Shown: piece by piece, positions 42,291 to 53,999 of the stretch
Position numbering within the stretch: position 1 is the stretch's first letter
Layout of the letters: each line of letters opens with the position of its first letter
Origin: Agarophyton chilense
Lineage: Eukaryota > Rhodophyta > Florideophyceae > Gracilariales > Gracilariaceae
Direction of reading: 5' to 3'
NCBI GenBank assembly: GCA_030374765.1
Contig: JARGXX010000022.1
Span: 1,426,001-1,490,000 of the forward strand
DNA length: 64,000 bases
Position numbers and translations under genes: made by a program
Notes under the pieces: model-generated
The model's input: the letters and a program-made list of their open reading frames with translations, nothing else
Databases searched by the model: none
What the model was told of the DNA's origin: nothing

Positions 42291-43709
42291 TTAATGCTTC
42301 CGTTGGGTTAGGAGGCTGGGACTTGGTGGTCCGGAGGAATTGGGAGCTTGTGTCACGCGGTCAATATACACGGTGTCTTGTAGGCCGTCTATGAGCAACG
42401 TGATGGTGTGTTCACTGGCTTTAAGGACTTTGTATGGTTTCGTAGAGCGGGGTAAGAGCTTCCGAGTAGTGTCCTCTAGTTCTTCACTGTCCTTCGGTGG
42501 CCGGTCCAAGTAATCAAGGTCTCCTTTCCCAAAGGTCTGTGTGTTCCAGCTGGCTTTGTCGAAATTGAACTTGTAGCGTCTTTGGGCTTTGGTCAGTACA
42601 GTTCTGGCCGATTGGAGAATGCGGTCAATGCGTCCGGGCGAGTAGCGCATCGCCTGGGTAGGAGTCATCTCTTTGGTTATTTCCTGGGGTATGATAGACT
42701 CCTGAAGGTCAACATCTATCGGCGACGGCGCTCTCGTTAGCGTTAATTCGAAAGGCGTCGTCTCTGCGGAAGCGTGCACCTGCGTGTTGTAGGCATAAAC
42801 CAGTGAGTAGACGTATTTGTCCAAGACCAATTGTTGCTTTGAAATGTAGTGCGCCAATCGGTACAGAAGGGTGCGGTTGAAGCGTTCGGCTTGGCCATTG
42901 GTTTGCGGGTAGTGCGCCGTGGTGGTCATATGTTTGATTCCTAGTGTAGCACAAACATGCGACAAGAATTTGGATACAAACTGGCTGCCGTTATCCGTAA
43001 AGAGGTAGAGTGGCATGCCATATGGATGTACCCAGTTGGACAAGAATGCCATGGCGACATCCATGGCCGTTGTCTTTCCTAGGGGTAGGGCTCGAGTAAG
43101 TTTAGTAAACCTATCGGTTATAACCAAAACAAACCGTTTCCCATGGGACGACTTAGGCGAAGGCCCAAGTATATCCATTGCGACAAATTCCATTGGACCT
43201 GCTGCGGGAAACAGCTTCAGTTTGGTCTGATGGTGGGCGCGAGACCCTCGAATCTGTGCGCACGATGCACAGTTCCGTGCGGTTTGTCATAGTTCCTGTA
43301 CCATTGGTGGCCATTAGAAGAAATTCCTTAGGGTTTGGTACATTCGTCGGCCTCCAGGGTGACCAGCCAAACGGGGGAAATGGGCGAGGTATAGGAATCG
43401 CGCCCTTAGTGAGCTTGGTATTACCCGTTGGGGTGCGCTATCTAACGGTGAGCGGCGACAGAGTAGTCCAAATCGGTCATAGTCGAGTATGCATCCAGGG
43501 GTTCCTACCAATTGGGCTGTTTCCTTGCAGTACTCGTCTTCGACCTGTGCCCGTAGGAGTTCCTCAATAGTTAAAAGGAGGAGTTCTTTTTCTTCCAAGG
43601 CAGTCGCATTAACATGAGGTGGTGCCGAATAGGGCGGTACTGTCTCCCATTCCAATAGGTATACTTCGACCTCCTTCACCCCAGGATCCTCCGATTGCAC
43701 CTTACCCAT
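42291..43709 (-). pseudogene. pol: E5 integrase with intact DDE core; stops in the zinc-finger region
   Basis: Same frame throughout. 43709-43314 contains the N-terminal HHCC region (HFPRLAGHPGGRRMYQTLRNFF), then a TAA and a TGA. After these come CASCAQIRG and a 300-codon open core (43193-42291). The catalytic triad is visible: Asp in MDILGP, Asp in FTDNGSQF and Glu in NGQAERFNR, with the usual spacing, followed by TTPFELTLTRAP and a GPF/Y-like module (STKPYKVLKASEHTITLL). The core itself is undamaged, in contrast to E2 (Glu to Lys) and E3 (deleted). The stops upstream are single transitions (CGA to TGA for one). Confidence 0.9.
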
Positions 43710-43871
43710 AAGTTCATCTGTTTTCGTATAGTCCTATGGTCCATCGTATGTGACGGGGGTCGGAATTAGGTCGTCCAATGGAGTGTCATCAGTTCAGTCG
43801 GTAATGGATCGCGACGGGGCATTTGCTGCCTGGTGCTTGATGCCTGGCCTATAGCTTATCTCGTAGTCACA

Positions 43872-44417
43872 TTATGAGAGCCTGAGGGGCCACCTAGCGA
43901 GGCGACTCGATGTATCAGTCATAGTTAGTAACCAGCGGAGTGAATTATGGTCTGTCCTAATGGTAAACCTGGTTCCTTCGAGGTACGAACGGAGTTCCAA
44001 TACGAATTCTACGATGGCTAGACATTCCTTTTCGGTCGTATTGTAGTTCCGCTCCGCGCTGGTGAGATTTCTGCTCCAGTAGCCAACAGGTCGATAGTCC
44101 TTCGGTGCCTCCTGTTCATGTAGCAGTGCACAATTCACTTGGACATCAGAAGCATCTGTGTCCAGGACGAAAGGCGTATTGGGCTTTGGTAAAGCCAATA
44201 TGGGTGAGTTCAGCAATTTGTCCTTTATGGTCTGAAATGCCTCGTACTGTTCGTCCGTATGGGCTTCGAACTCCGAAGGTGTTCCCTTCTTCAGCATCGC
44301 GTTGAGAGGGGCCAAGATCTTGACAAACCGTTTGACGGACCGTCGGTAAACGTTGCACAAGCCAACGAAGGATCGTAGTTCCGTGTGGGTCCTAGGAGGC
44401 TTAGCCTGGCAGTGCAC
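43872..44417 (-). pseudogene. pol: E5 RNase H domain and RT tail
   Basis: Open for 181 codons: the RT thumb/connection (RSFVGLCNVYRRSVKRF) followed by RNase H with FVLDTDASDVQVNCAL, GYWSRNLTSAERNY, TEKECLAIVEFV and IRTDHNSLRWLL. It ends with TGA after PLRLS. Its first 100 codons are the first copy of a three-copy tandem repeat, so it is not collinear with the RT ORF upstream. Confidence 0.85.
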
Positions 44418-44972
44418 AACTCACTTGGACATCAGAAGCATCTGTGTCCAGGACGAAAGGCGTATTGGGCTTTGGCAAAGCCAATATGGGTGAGTTCAGC
44501 AATTTGTCCTTTATGGTCTGAAATGCCTCGTACTGGTCGTCCGTATGGGCTTCGAACTCCGAAGGTGTTCCCTTCTTCAGCATCGCGTTGAGAGGGGCCA
44601 AGATCTTGACAAACCGTTTGACGGACCGTCGGTAAACGTTGCACAAGCCAACGAAGGATCGTAGTTCCGTGTGGGTCCTAGGAGGCTTAGCCTGGCAGTG
44701 CACAACTCACTTGGACATCAGAAGCATCTGTGTCCAGGACGAAAGGCGTATTGGGCTTTGGCAAAGCCAATATGGGTGAGTTCAGCAATTTGTCCTTTAT
44801 GGTCTGAAATGCCTCGTACTGGTCGTCTGTTTGGGCTTCGAACTCCGAAGGTGTTCCCTTCTTCAGCATCGCGTTGAGAGGGGCCGAGATCTTGACAAAT
44901 CCTTTGACGAACCGTCGATAAACGTTGCACAAGCCAACGCAGGATCGGAGTTCCGTGTGGGTCCTAGGCGGC
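44115..44972 (-). repeat. E5 internal 286-bp tandem triplication in RT/RNase H
   Basis: Three head-to-tail copies (about 44115-44400, 44401-44686, 44687-44972) with exact 286-bp period. Markers such as TTGGACATCAGAAGCATCTG and CCTAGGAGGC recur at 286-bp steps. Copies 1 and 2 are nearly identical; copy 3 is somewhat diverged. 286 is not a multiple of three, so the duplication breaks the pol frame. Confidence 0.9.
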
Positions 44973-45010
44973 TTAGCCTGGCGAATCACATTTGTGGTCC
45001 ATGTGGCCAC

Positions 45011-45660
45011 CTATAGCTCTGCTGGGAGGACGACGTGACCGAGATAGTCCACTGAGTCCTGGAAGAAAGCGCACTTGCGGAGGTTCAGTGTTACTCCAGC
45101 GTCCTGTAGGATTGTTAGCACCTTCTTCACGTTGCGAAAGTGTTCCTTTACGGCCCGTGAGAAGATTTTAACGTCATCCAAATAGACTAGGGCGAACTTC
45201 AATTTGAATGTGGACAGTATAATGTCCATTACCCATTGGAATGTGGCTGGTGCATTCTTCAAACCAAACGGCATGCGAGGAAATCTGAACAGACCTTCAT
45301 GGGTGGTAAAGGTTGTCAGCGCTCTTACATCTTCGGCCAAAGGGATTTGCCAATATCCCGAGTTAGCGTCCAGTGTGGAAAATACGGCAGCTTCGCCTAA
45401 GGAATCCAGACGGTCGTCTATGCAGGGTATCGGGTATGAGTCCCTCTTGGTTACTGCGTTCAGCTTCCTCTAGTCGACACAGAACCTGACGGAGCCATCT
45501 TTCTTCGCCACAAAAACAAGGGGAATTGCCCATTCGGATTGGTTTGAAGGCGCCGGGTCTATAAATTGAGTTTTGAGCATCTTGTCCATCTGGTCGGCGA
45601 CAATTTCCCTACCTTTAAGGCCTATACGGTACGGGTGCTGGAACTGTGGTCAAGCATCAT
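45011..45660 (-). pseudogene. pol: E5 reverse transcriptase
   Basis: Motifs in order on the minus strand: IPLVFVAKKDGSVRFCVD (then a stop), RKLNAVTKRDSYPIP, FSTLDANSGYWQIP, MPFGLKNAPATFQWVMD, and LVYLDDVKIF with the intact catalytic YLDD at about 45173-45184, then ILQDAGVTLNLRKCAFF. Open over 45340-45011. The canonical YLDD here supports reading E3's YSDE as a real change. Confidence 0.9.
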
Positions 45661-46535
45661 TCTGAAGTTCAATGAGGTGTGTAGTGGCTCTGCTTGTCCT
45701 CAATCTACCTGACCACTTGGCGTAGTATTCCTGGAGGAGATCAAGTACCTTGGGCCAATAGGATTCGAATTTTTCGCCGAGGGGGACCGTCCCCTCCCAA
45801 GAGTCGAAGTCCTCGGCGGGAGTTGGCGTCACAAACTCATCCATTTTGGCTTCCATAATGGCCACGGGAGCGGGTAGAGTGATACAGATCACTATAACTT
45901 TAGGTAACTGCAGCGGTTTACTTCGGAAGCTGCTGATTTTGACCAAAAAGGACCTGTTGGGGTGGATGTCCATTACTTCATTGGCCATCAAGGTAAGGTG
46001 CGTCAGAACCGTTTTCGGGTGGTTCTGAATCGTTACGAGATCTGAGGACTGGGAATGGATTGATACAGCTATTTGGGTCATCGGGGGTATCGTTATGGCC
46101 TATGACAGGCGAACCTTATTGGACTTCGTGTTTTCGGAGACAACTGCTCGTTGCGGTTCGCTTCTGGCCCTGGGACGGAACCAGTTTTGGAGATTTAAGG
46201 TGTGCGGTAAAATGAGACTTTCATAAGGCCTGGATAAATGGCCTTAATGTATCGATCGATAAAGGAGGTCCCTAGGATTGCCTCAGCGTCCAGGTTAGGA
46301 CATAAAAGGAACCACATACCGACTTTGAATTGTCCTACCTGGAGGTAAAGTCGTACTATCCCTTTAATGACAATTGGTCTACGTGATGCATCGGTAATCC
46401 TTGGGGTCTTTCTTGCCAGAACGAAATCTTGCCACCCCAGTCAGAGTAGCTGAGGATGGACCAAGTTGAGACCAGCGCCTGTGTCCAATATAGCTGTAGT
46501 CACTTGGGATTTGTTGGAACGAAGTCCTACGGTTA
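45661..46535 (-). pseudogene. pol: E5 protease and linker
   Basis: ILDTGAGLNLVHPQLL, the retropepsin active site, lies at about 46485-46455, followed by protease-like AILGTSFIDRYIKAI. The part 46081-45650 is open and acidic (MDEFVTPTPAEDFDSWEG), leading to RT. Several stops between them. Confidence 0.75.
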
Positions 46536-48931
46536 CTAGAACTTTATAGTTCTCTTTCCTGAGGATAGAGGCGGGGTCGTCACTGTCCAATTGTGGTTCA
46601 TTCTGAGTGGTCTATTGTGGGTTGTTCGTATTGGGAGGTGAGGAGCTCTTTGGCTCATGACCGTCCAACTGGTTGAGGCAGGGGCTTGCAGAGGGAGGAT
46701 TTGCCTCGAGTCGTCCCTTAAGGAGTTTTCTGATGGGGTTTCCTTTTCTCCATGAAAATAGGGTTCTTCCACAGGGTCGTCCGTAGGATCTACAATGGCG
46801 TGTACCTGTGGGGCTTTCATAGGAGTATCGGGAGGCGTAGCATAGCGTGAGCTTCCAGGGGTTCCTGTGGTTCGTTGCTGTGCCCTGTTATACGTTCCTT
46901 CGAATCTCCGCACCCGGTAATTCTCTTCTCTTAGGGCTAGGAGAGTTTTACGTGCGTCCTCAGGCAGACACCTCGTACAGTCACAAGGTTAGGTCACGGA
47001 AAGGCAGAGGAAGAAAGCCCTTGGAGAACGAAGAAAACGTTCTTGCTGGGCGGGAAGGGAGAATACTTGGGTGTGGGTGGTCCAATGGTCGCTGTAGTTC
47101 CCTGGGAGGTATATGATGGGGACTCAGACTGAGGAGAACTGAAATTGACCCCGAGGACGTCTCCCGAAACATTGTAATGGAGTGAAGCATTATTGTCCCA
47201 CTCCTTGGAGCTAACCAAAGGGGCTTGGTTGGGTTTACGTAATGGAGTTGCGTGTCTTCTGGTTATACCAGCGTTTCGAGTGGAGTTCCTGTGGTTTTTG
47301 CAGTAACCCTCGGCGTAGGTGACGAGCCTTCGGAAGGAGTATTGCGGATTTTCCGTGTGGTAATTGCGCACATGTGTCCCAGTGGCAGGGAGCAATCCCT
47401 TGATGAAGTCTGGTTTAAGCCGTTCTTCGGAGAACACGTTTCCACATCGGTAAGCCTCCTTCCATAGATCGTCTGCGAAAGCCCATTCGTTCATGTTGGA
47501 TCTCTGCTTAAAGGATAATACTTCCTGGTGGGCATCCATTATAACGTCATCCGTAGCGTAAGTTTCCATGAGGTAATGAACAACCTAAGGGGATGACCTG
47601 AGGAGCTTACGGTCTTGAGCATCCACGAGTTCAGCTGGGCCAGATATCCTCGAAACCACTCGGTCACGCGCCTGTTCTGTAAGGAAGAATTGGAAAAGGT
47701 ACATAGCGGCGCCCTCGTGGACACCGTTCTGATCGCAGGCCGTACAGAACAAACTGAGAAACCTAAGGACAGCAATGGAACCGGAACCCGAGAACTTGTC
47801 CGTAATGGTTAGTTGCATTAGTTTGGCCCATTTGGCGACTCTTCGAGCCACCGAACCAGAATATTTCGGGGCCCTGTCGGCCAGTCGATAATTCCGGAAG
47901 TCTGGAACATTAAAGAAAAGTTCGTTTGTGGTTGTTAGTGGTCTGAGGCCTCGAACGGCAGCTTCGTTCACTTCCGAGTTAGTGGTTTCAGTCAAGGACG
48001 ATTCTGAATCACTCGTGTCCGAATGGTCTCTTCTTTTATTCCTTATTTTCTTCTTTCTCCTGCGGTTACTTCTTTTCTTCCCAGCGGAATAGAGTCTTAA
48101 AGGATAGATCTCTATATGAGATCCGATGGAGCCCTGAGGTCGCTGTACCTCATATAATCCGTCAGGTGGGGCAAGCAGTTTCTCATCTATACGCGGAGCT
48201 TCTCTTCTGCTCATCGCTTGTCCCTCCCTTAGATTCTCCTGATGGGCAACCTGTCTCTCATCTAGAGGCGGAGCTTCTCTTCTACTCTTAGATTGTCTTA
48301 CCATGGGGGTTTCCTGATGGTATTCCCGGCGAGGGGCGGATAACGCCGCCACTCCTGGGGGTTCGGTAGGGGGTTGCCATATGGATTCCAGATGGTTAAT
48401 TTGTGGTGGGGTGGTCCTAGGGACCAAATTGACTGCCTGGCGGGTGACTGTTCCTTGAACGGCCTGTAAGAGGGAGTCTAAGAATAGCTCAGAATCCATT
48501 ACCTTAGGGACGATTCGCGTGATGAGGTAGTCCGTATGGTCGGCGATCGTCGTAGCGAGTTGCACGTCCATAATGGAATCCACATGGACTGAGCAGAGCT
48601 CACGGAGACGGGGCCAGAGAAGGTCGGCAAGCCCTGCGGGCATGTTTTCTCTCATTCCTCCGGTCTTGTGCGTTTCTCTTTGAGGTTTCTCGGGCCTAGA
48701 GCTGGCCCTGGAGAGGCGTTCTCGTAAACGCGCTGCCACCGTGGGTTTTCAGCGAATCCTTTCAGGGTTACCCAGGGGAGTCAGTACTTCTTGCGGCTGG
48801 CTCCTCGTTCTCCTGCGGTCGCTAGCGGTATCAACCTGAGGGTCAGGCGACATCGCCGGCGTGGTAGTCGCACGTCGTCCGGTCGTAGGAGTCCTATGGT
48901 CGGGTCGGTTGGATGTGTTTTCTGCATCCAT
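46536..48931 (-). pseudogene. gag: E5 gag with two in-frame stops and a 3' frameshift
   Basis: ATG at 48931. One frame continues to about 46994 with TGA at 48749-48751 and TAG at 47585-47587. Order: Arg/Thr/Pro-rich N-terminus, a helical region, an Arg/Lys/Ser-rich hinge (KKRSNRRRKKKIRNKRRDHSD), a capsid-like region (NVPDFRNYRLADRAPKYSG, SGSIAVLRFLSLFC, then YATDDVIMDAHQEVL, YRCGNVFSEERLKPDFIKGLLP). Both stops equal single C-to-T changes (CGA to TGA; CAG to TAG). After a frameshift at about 47000 the gag tail continues to 46536. A clear zinc knuckle was not seen; DCTRCLPEDARK may be its damaged rest. Confidence 0.8.
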
Positions 48932-49034
48932 AATGACGGTTGTTTCTGTACTTCTGGTCCGTTGGGGGATTAAACTAAAGGTTAGAATTCGGATAATTTT
49001 TCGTTCCAGTCGTCCGTTCAATCATGCCAAAGGT

Positions 49035-49052
49035 TTCTAAGTCGGGAGAACA
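49035..49052 (-). other. E5 primer-binding site
   Basis: Sense TGTTCTCCCGACTTAGAA, 17/18 identical to the E1 and E3 PBS, next to the 5' LTR. Confidence 0.85.
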
Positions 49053-49055
49053 AAT

Positions 49056-49366
49056 TATAACACAATGACTGTTGGGTCAGCGTACGGGTCTCGACCGGTG
49101 GTAGCGTGGTAGAGCGGATCCTAAGGTTCGAATCATTGACGGCGGCACTCCCAGAGTATTTGGTACAACGGGCTGGCGTTGGCTGTGTAGTCCTACAGGT
49201 TGGAGCTACGTAAACAATGGCTTGAAGACCAAAGGGTGGAACTAATATACCAAAAGGGAATATTTAGTAACCTAACTGTGCCTACCGTACTCTAACGGAG
49301 AAGCGTCACTCGAGCCAAGCAAATAGTACTGGCGAGGCGCTGAGATCTCCCGGGCACTGTACTGCT
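49056..49366 (-). repeat. E5 5' LTR
   Basis: About 311 bp, matching 38680-38991 over the whole length with scattered differences; it follows the PBS. The outer end is approximate. Confidence 0.75.
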
Positions 49367-49379
49367 GAAAGATACCGAA

Positions 49380-49981
49380 GAGGTTAAAAGAGTAGAGTGG
49401 GAAAAATCTTGAGTTGAAGATGTTCGTTCACCTCGCATCGTGGAAACATCAACAGAAGAACCTCAGGTCGTGACTGTTCTGCCACCTGCAGTAGATCACC
49501 ACAAAACCAAAGCACATATCAGGAAGAATGTTCCGCTACTCGGATGTAAGGACACAGATGTCACTGGAGACCAGGAGGAATCTCAAAAGGAGAAGAATGA
49601 TCTCGATCTCGAGGGAAACAGAATGGAAGTGGAAATGCCACAGTTTAGTCACAAGGTTATGTCGGCCGACCTCTGGTTGGAGAACGCTGCGCAGCAGAGG
49701 ATACTCCCCACGCCCAACGCTACAATTAAAAGAGAATCAAAAATGCCCTCAAAGGCATGATAGGGATAGCAGCTCATTGTTCAGAGTACGATAGTACGGA
49801 TATGATCTCGAATACGATAAATGGAAGCCCATAATTCACTTTTCACAATCTCACTTGTTGTCATACTGTAAAAGAGCTAAGGTGGACCTTCCATGTATTA
49901 TTGATGACGGTCTCGTCGGTTTTATGGTCTCAAGAAGACCAGAATTACTTTCATGCTTAGGGGAAGAAGAAGTACCGTGAA
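49380..49981 (+). pseudogene. pol: E4 linker and chromodomain remnant
   Basis: Acidic linker (49440-49760), then YDLEYDKWKPIIHFSQSH and LLSYCKRAKVDLP, IIDDGLVGFMVS at about 49800-49980. This aligns with E2's FEDDTWEPLRNLPRSHVLAYCRRAKLDVP. It shows that E4 resumes here after E5. Confidence 0.75.
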
Positions 49982-50339
49982 GTATCATGAAGAAAAAGAA
50001 AGAATTGTAGAACCCCGTTGTAAAAGACAAAGAAGAGGACAAGGTGTCTGGAAGCAGAAGAGAAAGATCTTATCTCAAAGATGTGTCACTAGACGGTATA
50101 CTACAATGAGACTGAGGTGCAACCTCACGGGCTCGGAGCGCCAGAGTGATTGCCCATCGAAGAGCGCAAGGGACTCAGAATATGCTACCGACCACATTGA
50201 ATAGAATCGGGAGGAACCCCGAATTCCTCGAGGTACTGCCTCAGATTGTCGAGTTCTGCATTGTTTGCTGACACAATTGGAGGTTCTGGCTCTCACACAG
50301 AACTCTGCAAACCAATTGTCGCTGTTAGCTGATGGCCAT

Positions 50340-51677
50340 CCGTATGCATTACAGCAAGTTTTATCGGCTCAATGCCGTCATTTCCCGTTGGAACGATGAT
50401 TTCGAGGCCTGCCTCTTCAGGCTCGTCATCGTATTTGATTTTTTGGAGCTCATCATCGAGTGCGTCGGCATTAAGAGAAACAGGCTCAAAATGATTGCTA
50501 TTTTTCTACGTGAGAGGCAGTGCTCTCGAAATTTCCAGTCGGGCCTTGGTGACATCGCCGTCGATATGTTGTTCGGTGCATGGATCATACCATACCAAAT
50601 CGCCGGCAGGCACAGTCTTTCGAGGGAAATGATCACAACGAGTTCTACTTCTTACATTCTGTTCAATAGGAACTAGTGTAAAGTCAATCTGGTCCATGAC
50701 ACTCATCAAGGTCTGAAACTCTTCTTGATTTGCAAACAATCCCAACATTAGAGGAACATGTAGCTGTCTGGCAAGTTGTTGTGCATTTCGGCTCATGTAC
50801 CACAGATTACAGGAGTCGTATATATCCTAAAGAATGAAAACGGTCATATTAGCAATTATTTAAATGTAGAATACTATCTAAGAACCGGAGAACGGATCAT
50901 TTGCGAGGTGTGAACCAACAAACGCAATCAAAGTAAGGAGCTCCACAGGTCAACCACGGGGACTCTAGATTTAATTTCAATGATGAGGGATGGGAACGTA
51001 ACGTCCGATGCGCGGTTTCTCCCCGATTTGGTCGATCTCCAACATTTGATAAGGTACCAAGTATGCTAGTCGTGATAGAGTACGTCTCTCCCATCGAGAG
51101 GATTTCCAATCGGGACTATTACTTTTTCGAAGGTAGCGGTACTCCTCTCGTATCTGGAGACTATCAAAACATACAGCCAGGTTGGATACTCCGTGTATGC
51201 CGCGCCACATTTGAACATCTAAATCTGCGAGATTCTCCACACAAGAGTAGCCTTTTCCGTTCGTTTTGGCGGTCCAGGTTTCGAAGATCCAATCTTCGTT
51301 GAAGGGTACGTCTCCCAACACGGGTCATTTATACTTGTACATTAAAGAAGTGAACTTTTGAAGATATTTCGCCACGATTTTGGAGCCAAAGCGACTTACT
51401 GTATTGTTTGAATCGCATAGTGGCTCAGCCATGCGCTCATAAACAGCGCATACCACGCAATACCGTCAGGAAATCTCCCAGCGACGTCGTATTTGGCAAT
51501 AATATCTTCGTTGCGGACAATTGCAGGGTTAAAAAATAGAGCACGAGCAAAGATCGCAGTGTGCTGCCTCGGATTTCGTCTGACTAAGTCTGCATCACGA
51601 TAAAAGTACTGAGTCGCAGGCGATGAAGGTTGCAGAACGGCTGCTGTGTAAGAAAGATACGCTGTGCTAGAACTCAC
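50340..51677 (-). pseudogene. E4 copy of the conserved reverse-strand gene (broken)
   Basis: 51677-51396 contains AIFARALFFNPAIVRNEDII and GRFPDGIAWY. 51321-50977 contains REEYRYLRKS and LAYLVPYQMLEIDQI, matching E3's AEFRYLQRQ and FLVPYPHVELERI. 50796-50506 contains MDQIDFTLVPIEQN and LVWYDPCTEQHIDGD, very close to E2. The tail NADALDDELQKI matches E2's NADALVDEMQEID. Immediately before YDSCNLWYM a TAG stands where E2 has Trp, the same residue that is TGA in E3. Function unknown. Confidence 0.75.
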
Positions 51678-51969
51678 GAAAGAAGCCGGTAGCAGCGCTG
51701 TTGGAGATGCCGGAGCGGATTCACACGAGAAGGCAGTGGTTTGATTATTGGTTAGGTTTTATAGATCGTCGTATGACGTTGGAAGGTCCCCAACATAAAA
51801 GAGATTGTTTGTATCGAGTGTTACAGGATATTCGCGAGGACTTGAGAAGCAGTCTTGTTGAATTGAGACGTTGGGGGTTTGATGAAACCGGGAAGCCGGA
51901 ATGGAGCACGCTGTGAATACGCTTTTCTGTTCTTGCGTTGTGTATGCTCCGCGCTCAACGAGGGGGATA

Positions 51970-52685
51970 CGTAGCGTCTAAGATGTTGTTTGAATCGAAT
52001 AATCGAAAAGTATTGAAGTCAATACATACCATTCATAAACTATTTTTGGTACTGCACTCGGTAACAAGATATTATGAAGAGAATACTTTATGGAAAGATC
52101 GGAAATAACGATTAAATTTGTAGCACTATTCTATTATTCACTTAAACGGTGTGGCTACCAAGTATTTTTTTAGTTAATTTTTGACACAGCACAGTGTTGA
52201 AATTACAATACGGTAGCTCCTTTTCCTCCTGGTACAATAAAGGGCGCGTGGTCCAGGTCAAGAAGGCAGAGGCACACCAACAACCAGCTTGCCACCATCT
52301 TCGTGTTCGATAGGAATTCTAAAGTCGCTTTCGACTAAGAAGCACCTATAGCCTCTGTGATAATCGCATCTGAGCTGTAGCTCTTGTTCTGAGAATATCA
52401 TCTACTTTACACTGTTTATCGCTTCTTTATTGTGAGTTCTGTGTGCTGTTTTTGTTGTCTTGTTTTTCTTTTGTGATTGCACCAGGGTGGTCGAGCCATT
52501 CTCGTGTGTCTTACGTACCACCGTACCTGGCGTTCTGTGTCGTGTTTACATGTATTGCTACTCTCATCAGGCTTCGCTGATCATCCCCTTCCCCATACCT
52601 TCTTTCAAGGACAGTCGCTGGCAAGGCAACGCCAGCTTCCTGCAGTATTTTCTTTGAACATCCATCTGTCATCAAGTACGCTACA
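51970..52685 (+). repeat. E4 3' LTR (about 716 bp)
   Basis: Begins CGTAGCG (from TGTAGCG) after a GAGGGGGA purine tract and ends CGCTACA. It aligns with E2's 3' LTR. AATAAA at about 52236 is a candidate poly(A) signal. Confidence 0.75.
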
Positions 52686-53790
52686 GTCTATATTGGAATA
52701 ACCCAGATTCTATAGAAGGATTGATAGCCTCCTTGTCAAAAGTTCCCAGCTATGTTTGATACAATGTTTCAAATCAAAAACTGTATCAAGTTGCCTTTCT
52801 TGTGCATAAACCATTTGGACCAACATTCCACAAGTGTTTTCAACAGAATTAAGGTATGGAGAGCGCCCAAGCTATTCCAAAATTTGCTTATTTAGAACAT
52901 CAAAAATTGTTTCATAGCCTTCAACTTGTGGACCGGTGCGTGATCTTGCTGAAAAATAAAACCTTTTCCATACATACAGTACCAGAATAGTAGCGAATAG
53001 TTTTCTAGAATATCCGCATCTTTTCCAGAAGCCATAGTGCTTTCAATGACCGAAATTCTAGTTGATCTCTTTATAGAAATTCAAGCTCATATCATCACAG
53101 ATGTCTCATGTGAGTGCCTTGTCAAGAATACCATTTTTTCCGAAGATCATTCCAATGAAATTTGTAGAAATCTGCTCTGTCGAAGTTGAACAATTTCGCT
53201 TAAAAAGAGAATTATTTTCTATTCATGTTTTCAGGATGCTTTTCTAGCAGACAATTCAACAATGTTGGTCTAGTCATGGTCTTCCAAAAAACGTTTTTCA
53301 TTTTTGCGCACTTGAACGACTTTTGGTGTTTGAATTCACGCCAAGGAGTGGGTTTTGATACACGTTCTTTAGATTGCTGAATTCTTGCCACAAGAGGACT
53401 GGTTTTGACAGAGTTTCTATTTAATTTCACGTGAGTTTTATGGAGAAAGTAAGATAGAACGGCCGGTTGAACGTTTTTTGTATGTGTCCGGGATTTAGAC
53501 CAAAGTTCTGATTGTTTTCGGACTGCGCTTGAGTTTTCGCCCAATTTATGCTGGAATCATACCTTAACCTACAAAACACATGATTGTGAGCTGTTAAGGG
53601 CGTGTCAATGGTGCTTCACGGGCCACAGTTAAGCTAAAGATTGTATAACATATACAGTTTTGAAACAGTGTTTTGGACTAATTGGTTATTCTTTGGTGCA
53701 CTATGTGATCCACAGTACATGAAATGCTCATTTCCACGCAATGTATGTCAAGGAATATATATTTGAAAGGCACTATATCGTTCGGGTGGC
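52686..53790 (-). mobile_element. Decayed Tc1/mariner copy
   Basis: Nucleotide similarity to 26490-27608 over the transposase (for example GATTCTATARAAGGATTGATAGC and AATCAAAAACTGTATCAA) with stops and indels throughout. The right terminal repeat (TTTGAAAGGCACTATA at about 53765-53780) is still visible; the left end is lost at E4's LTR. Confidence 0.8.
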
Positions 53791-53999
53791 CAAGTTTGAG
53801 ACTGCAGGGCAAAATAGGACTGATTTTTGGTTGTTTATATGAAATAATAAACAAAAATGGGGCTTAAGCTGACCACATATAGAGGTTTCCACCGAATCCT
53901 CATATATGATTTCAAATCCCATCACACATTTGGATTTTGCGCGCCTTTATACTCCAAAAAACATCATGTGAGCATCTCGCGCTTTTCATGACGCTCTCA

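Larger units (their letters stand above)
38680..49366 (-). mobile_element. E5: Ty3/gypsy chromovirus, complete-ended but degraded, nested in E4
   Basis: About 10.7 kb on the minus strand, with short direct terminal repeats (about 312 bp) at 38680-38991 and 49056-49366. It has PBS, gag, PR, RT, RNase H, IN and chromodomain, and then a 2.3-kb region carrying the reverse-strand gene on the plus strand. The outer LTR end near 38991/49366 is approximate, and I could not identify a clean target duplication. LTR similarity is visibly lower than in E3. Most frames are kept with isolated stops. A 286-bp piece of RT/RNase H is tandemly triplicated. Confidence 0.85.
36940..52685 (+). mobile_element. E4: degraded Ty3/gypsy chromovirus, 5'-truncated, interrupted by E5
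   Basis: Sister of E2. Homology begins abruptly at about 36940 at the tail of RNase H (corresponding to about 7448 in E2), continues through integrase to about 38610, is interrupted by E5, resumes at about 49380 with the linker, chromodomain and reverse-strand gene, and ends with a 3' LTR. Gag, PR, RT and the 5' LTR are missing. Many stops and frameshifts. A decayed Tc1 copy abuts its right end. Confidence 0.8.

Noticed and set aside
42291-43193. E5 integrase core as a domesticated host gene
   Set aside because: It sits in register with the other pol domains, LTRs and PBS of E5 and has upstream stops.
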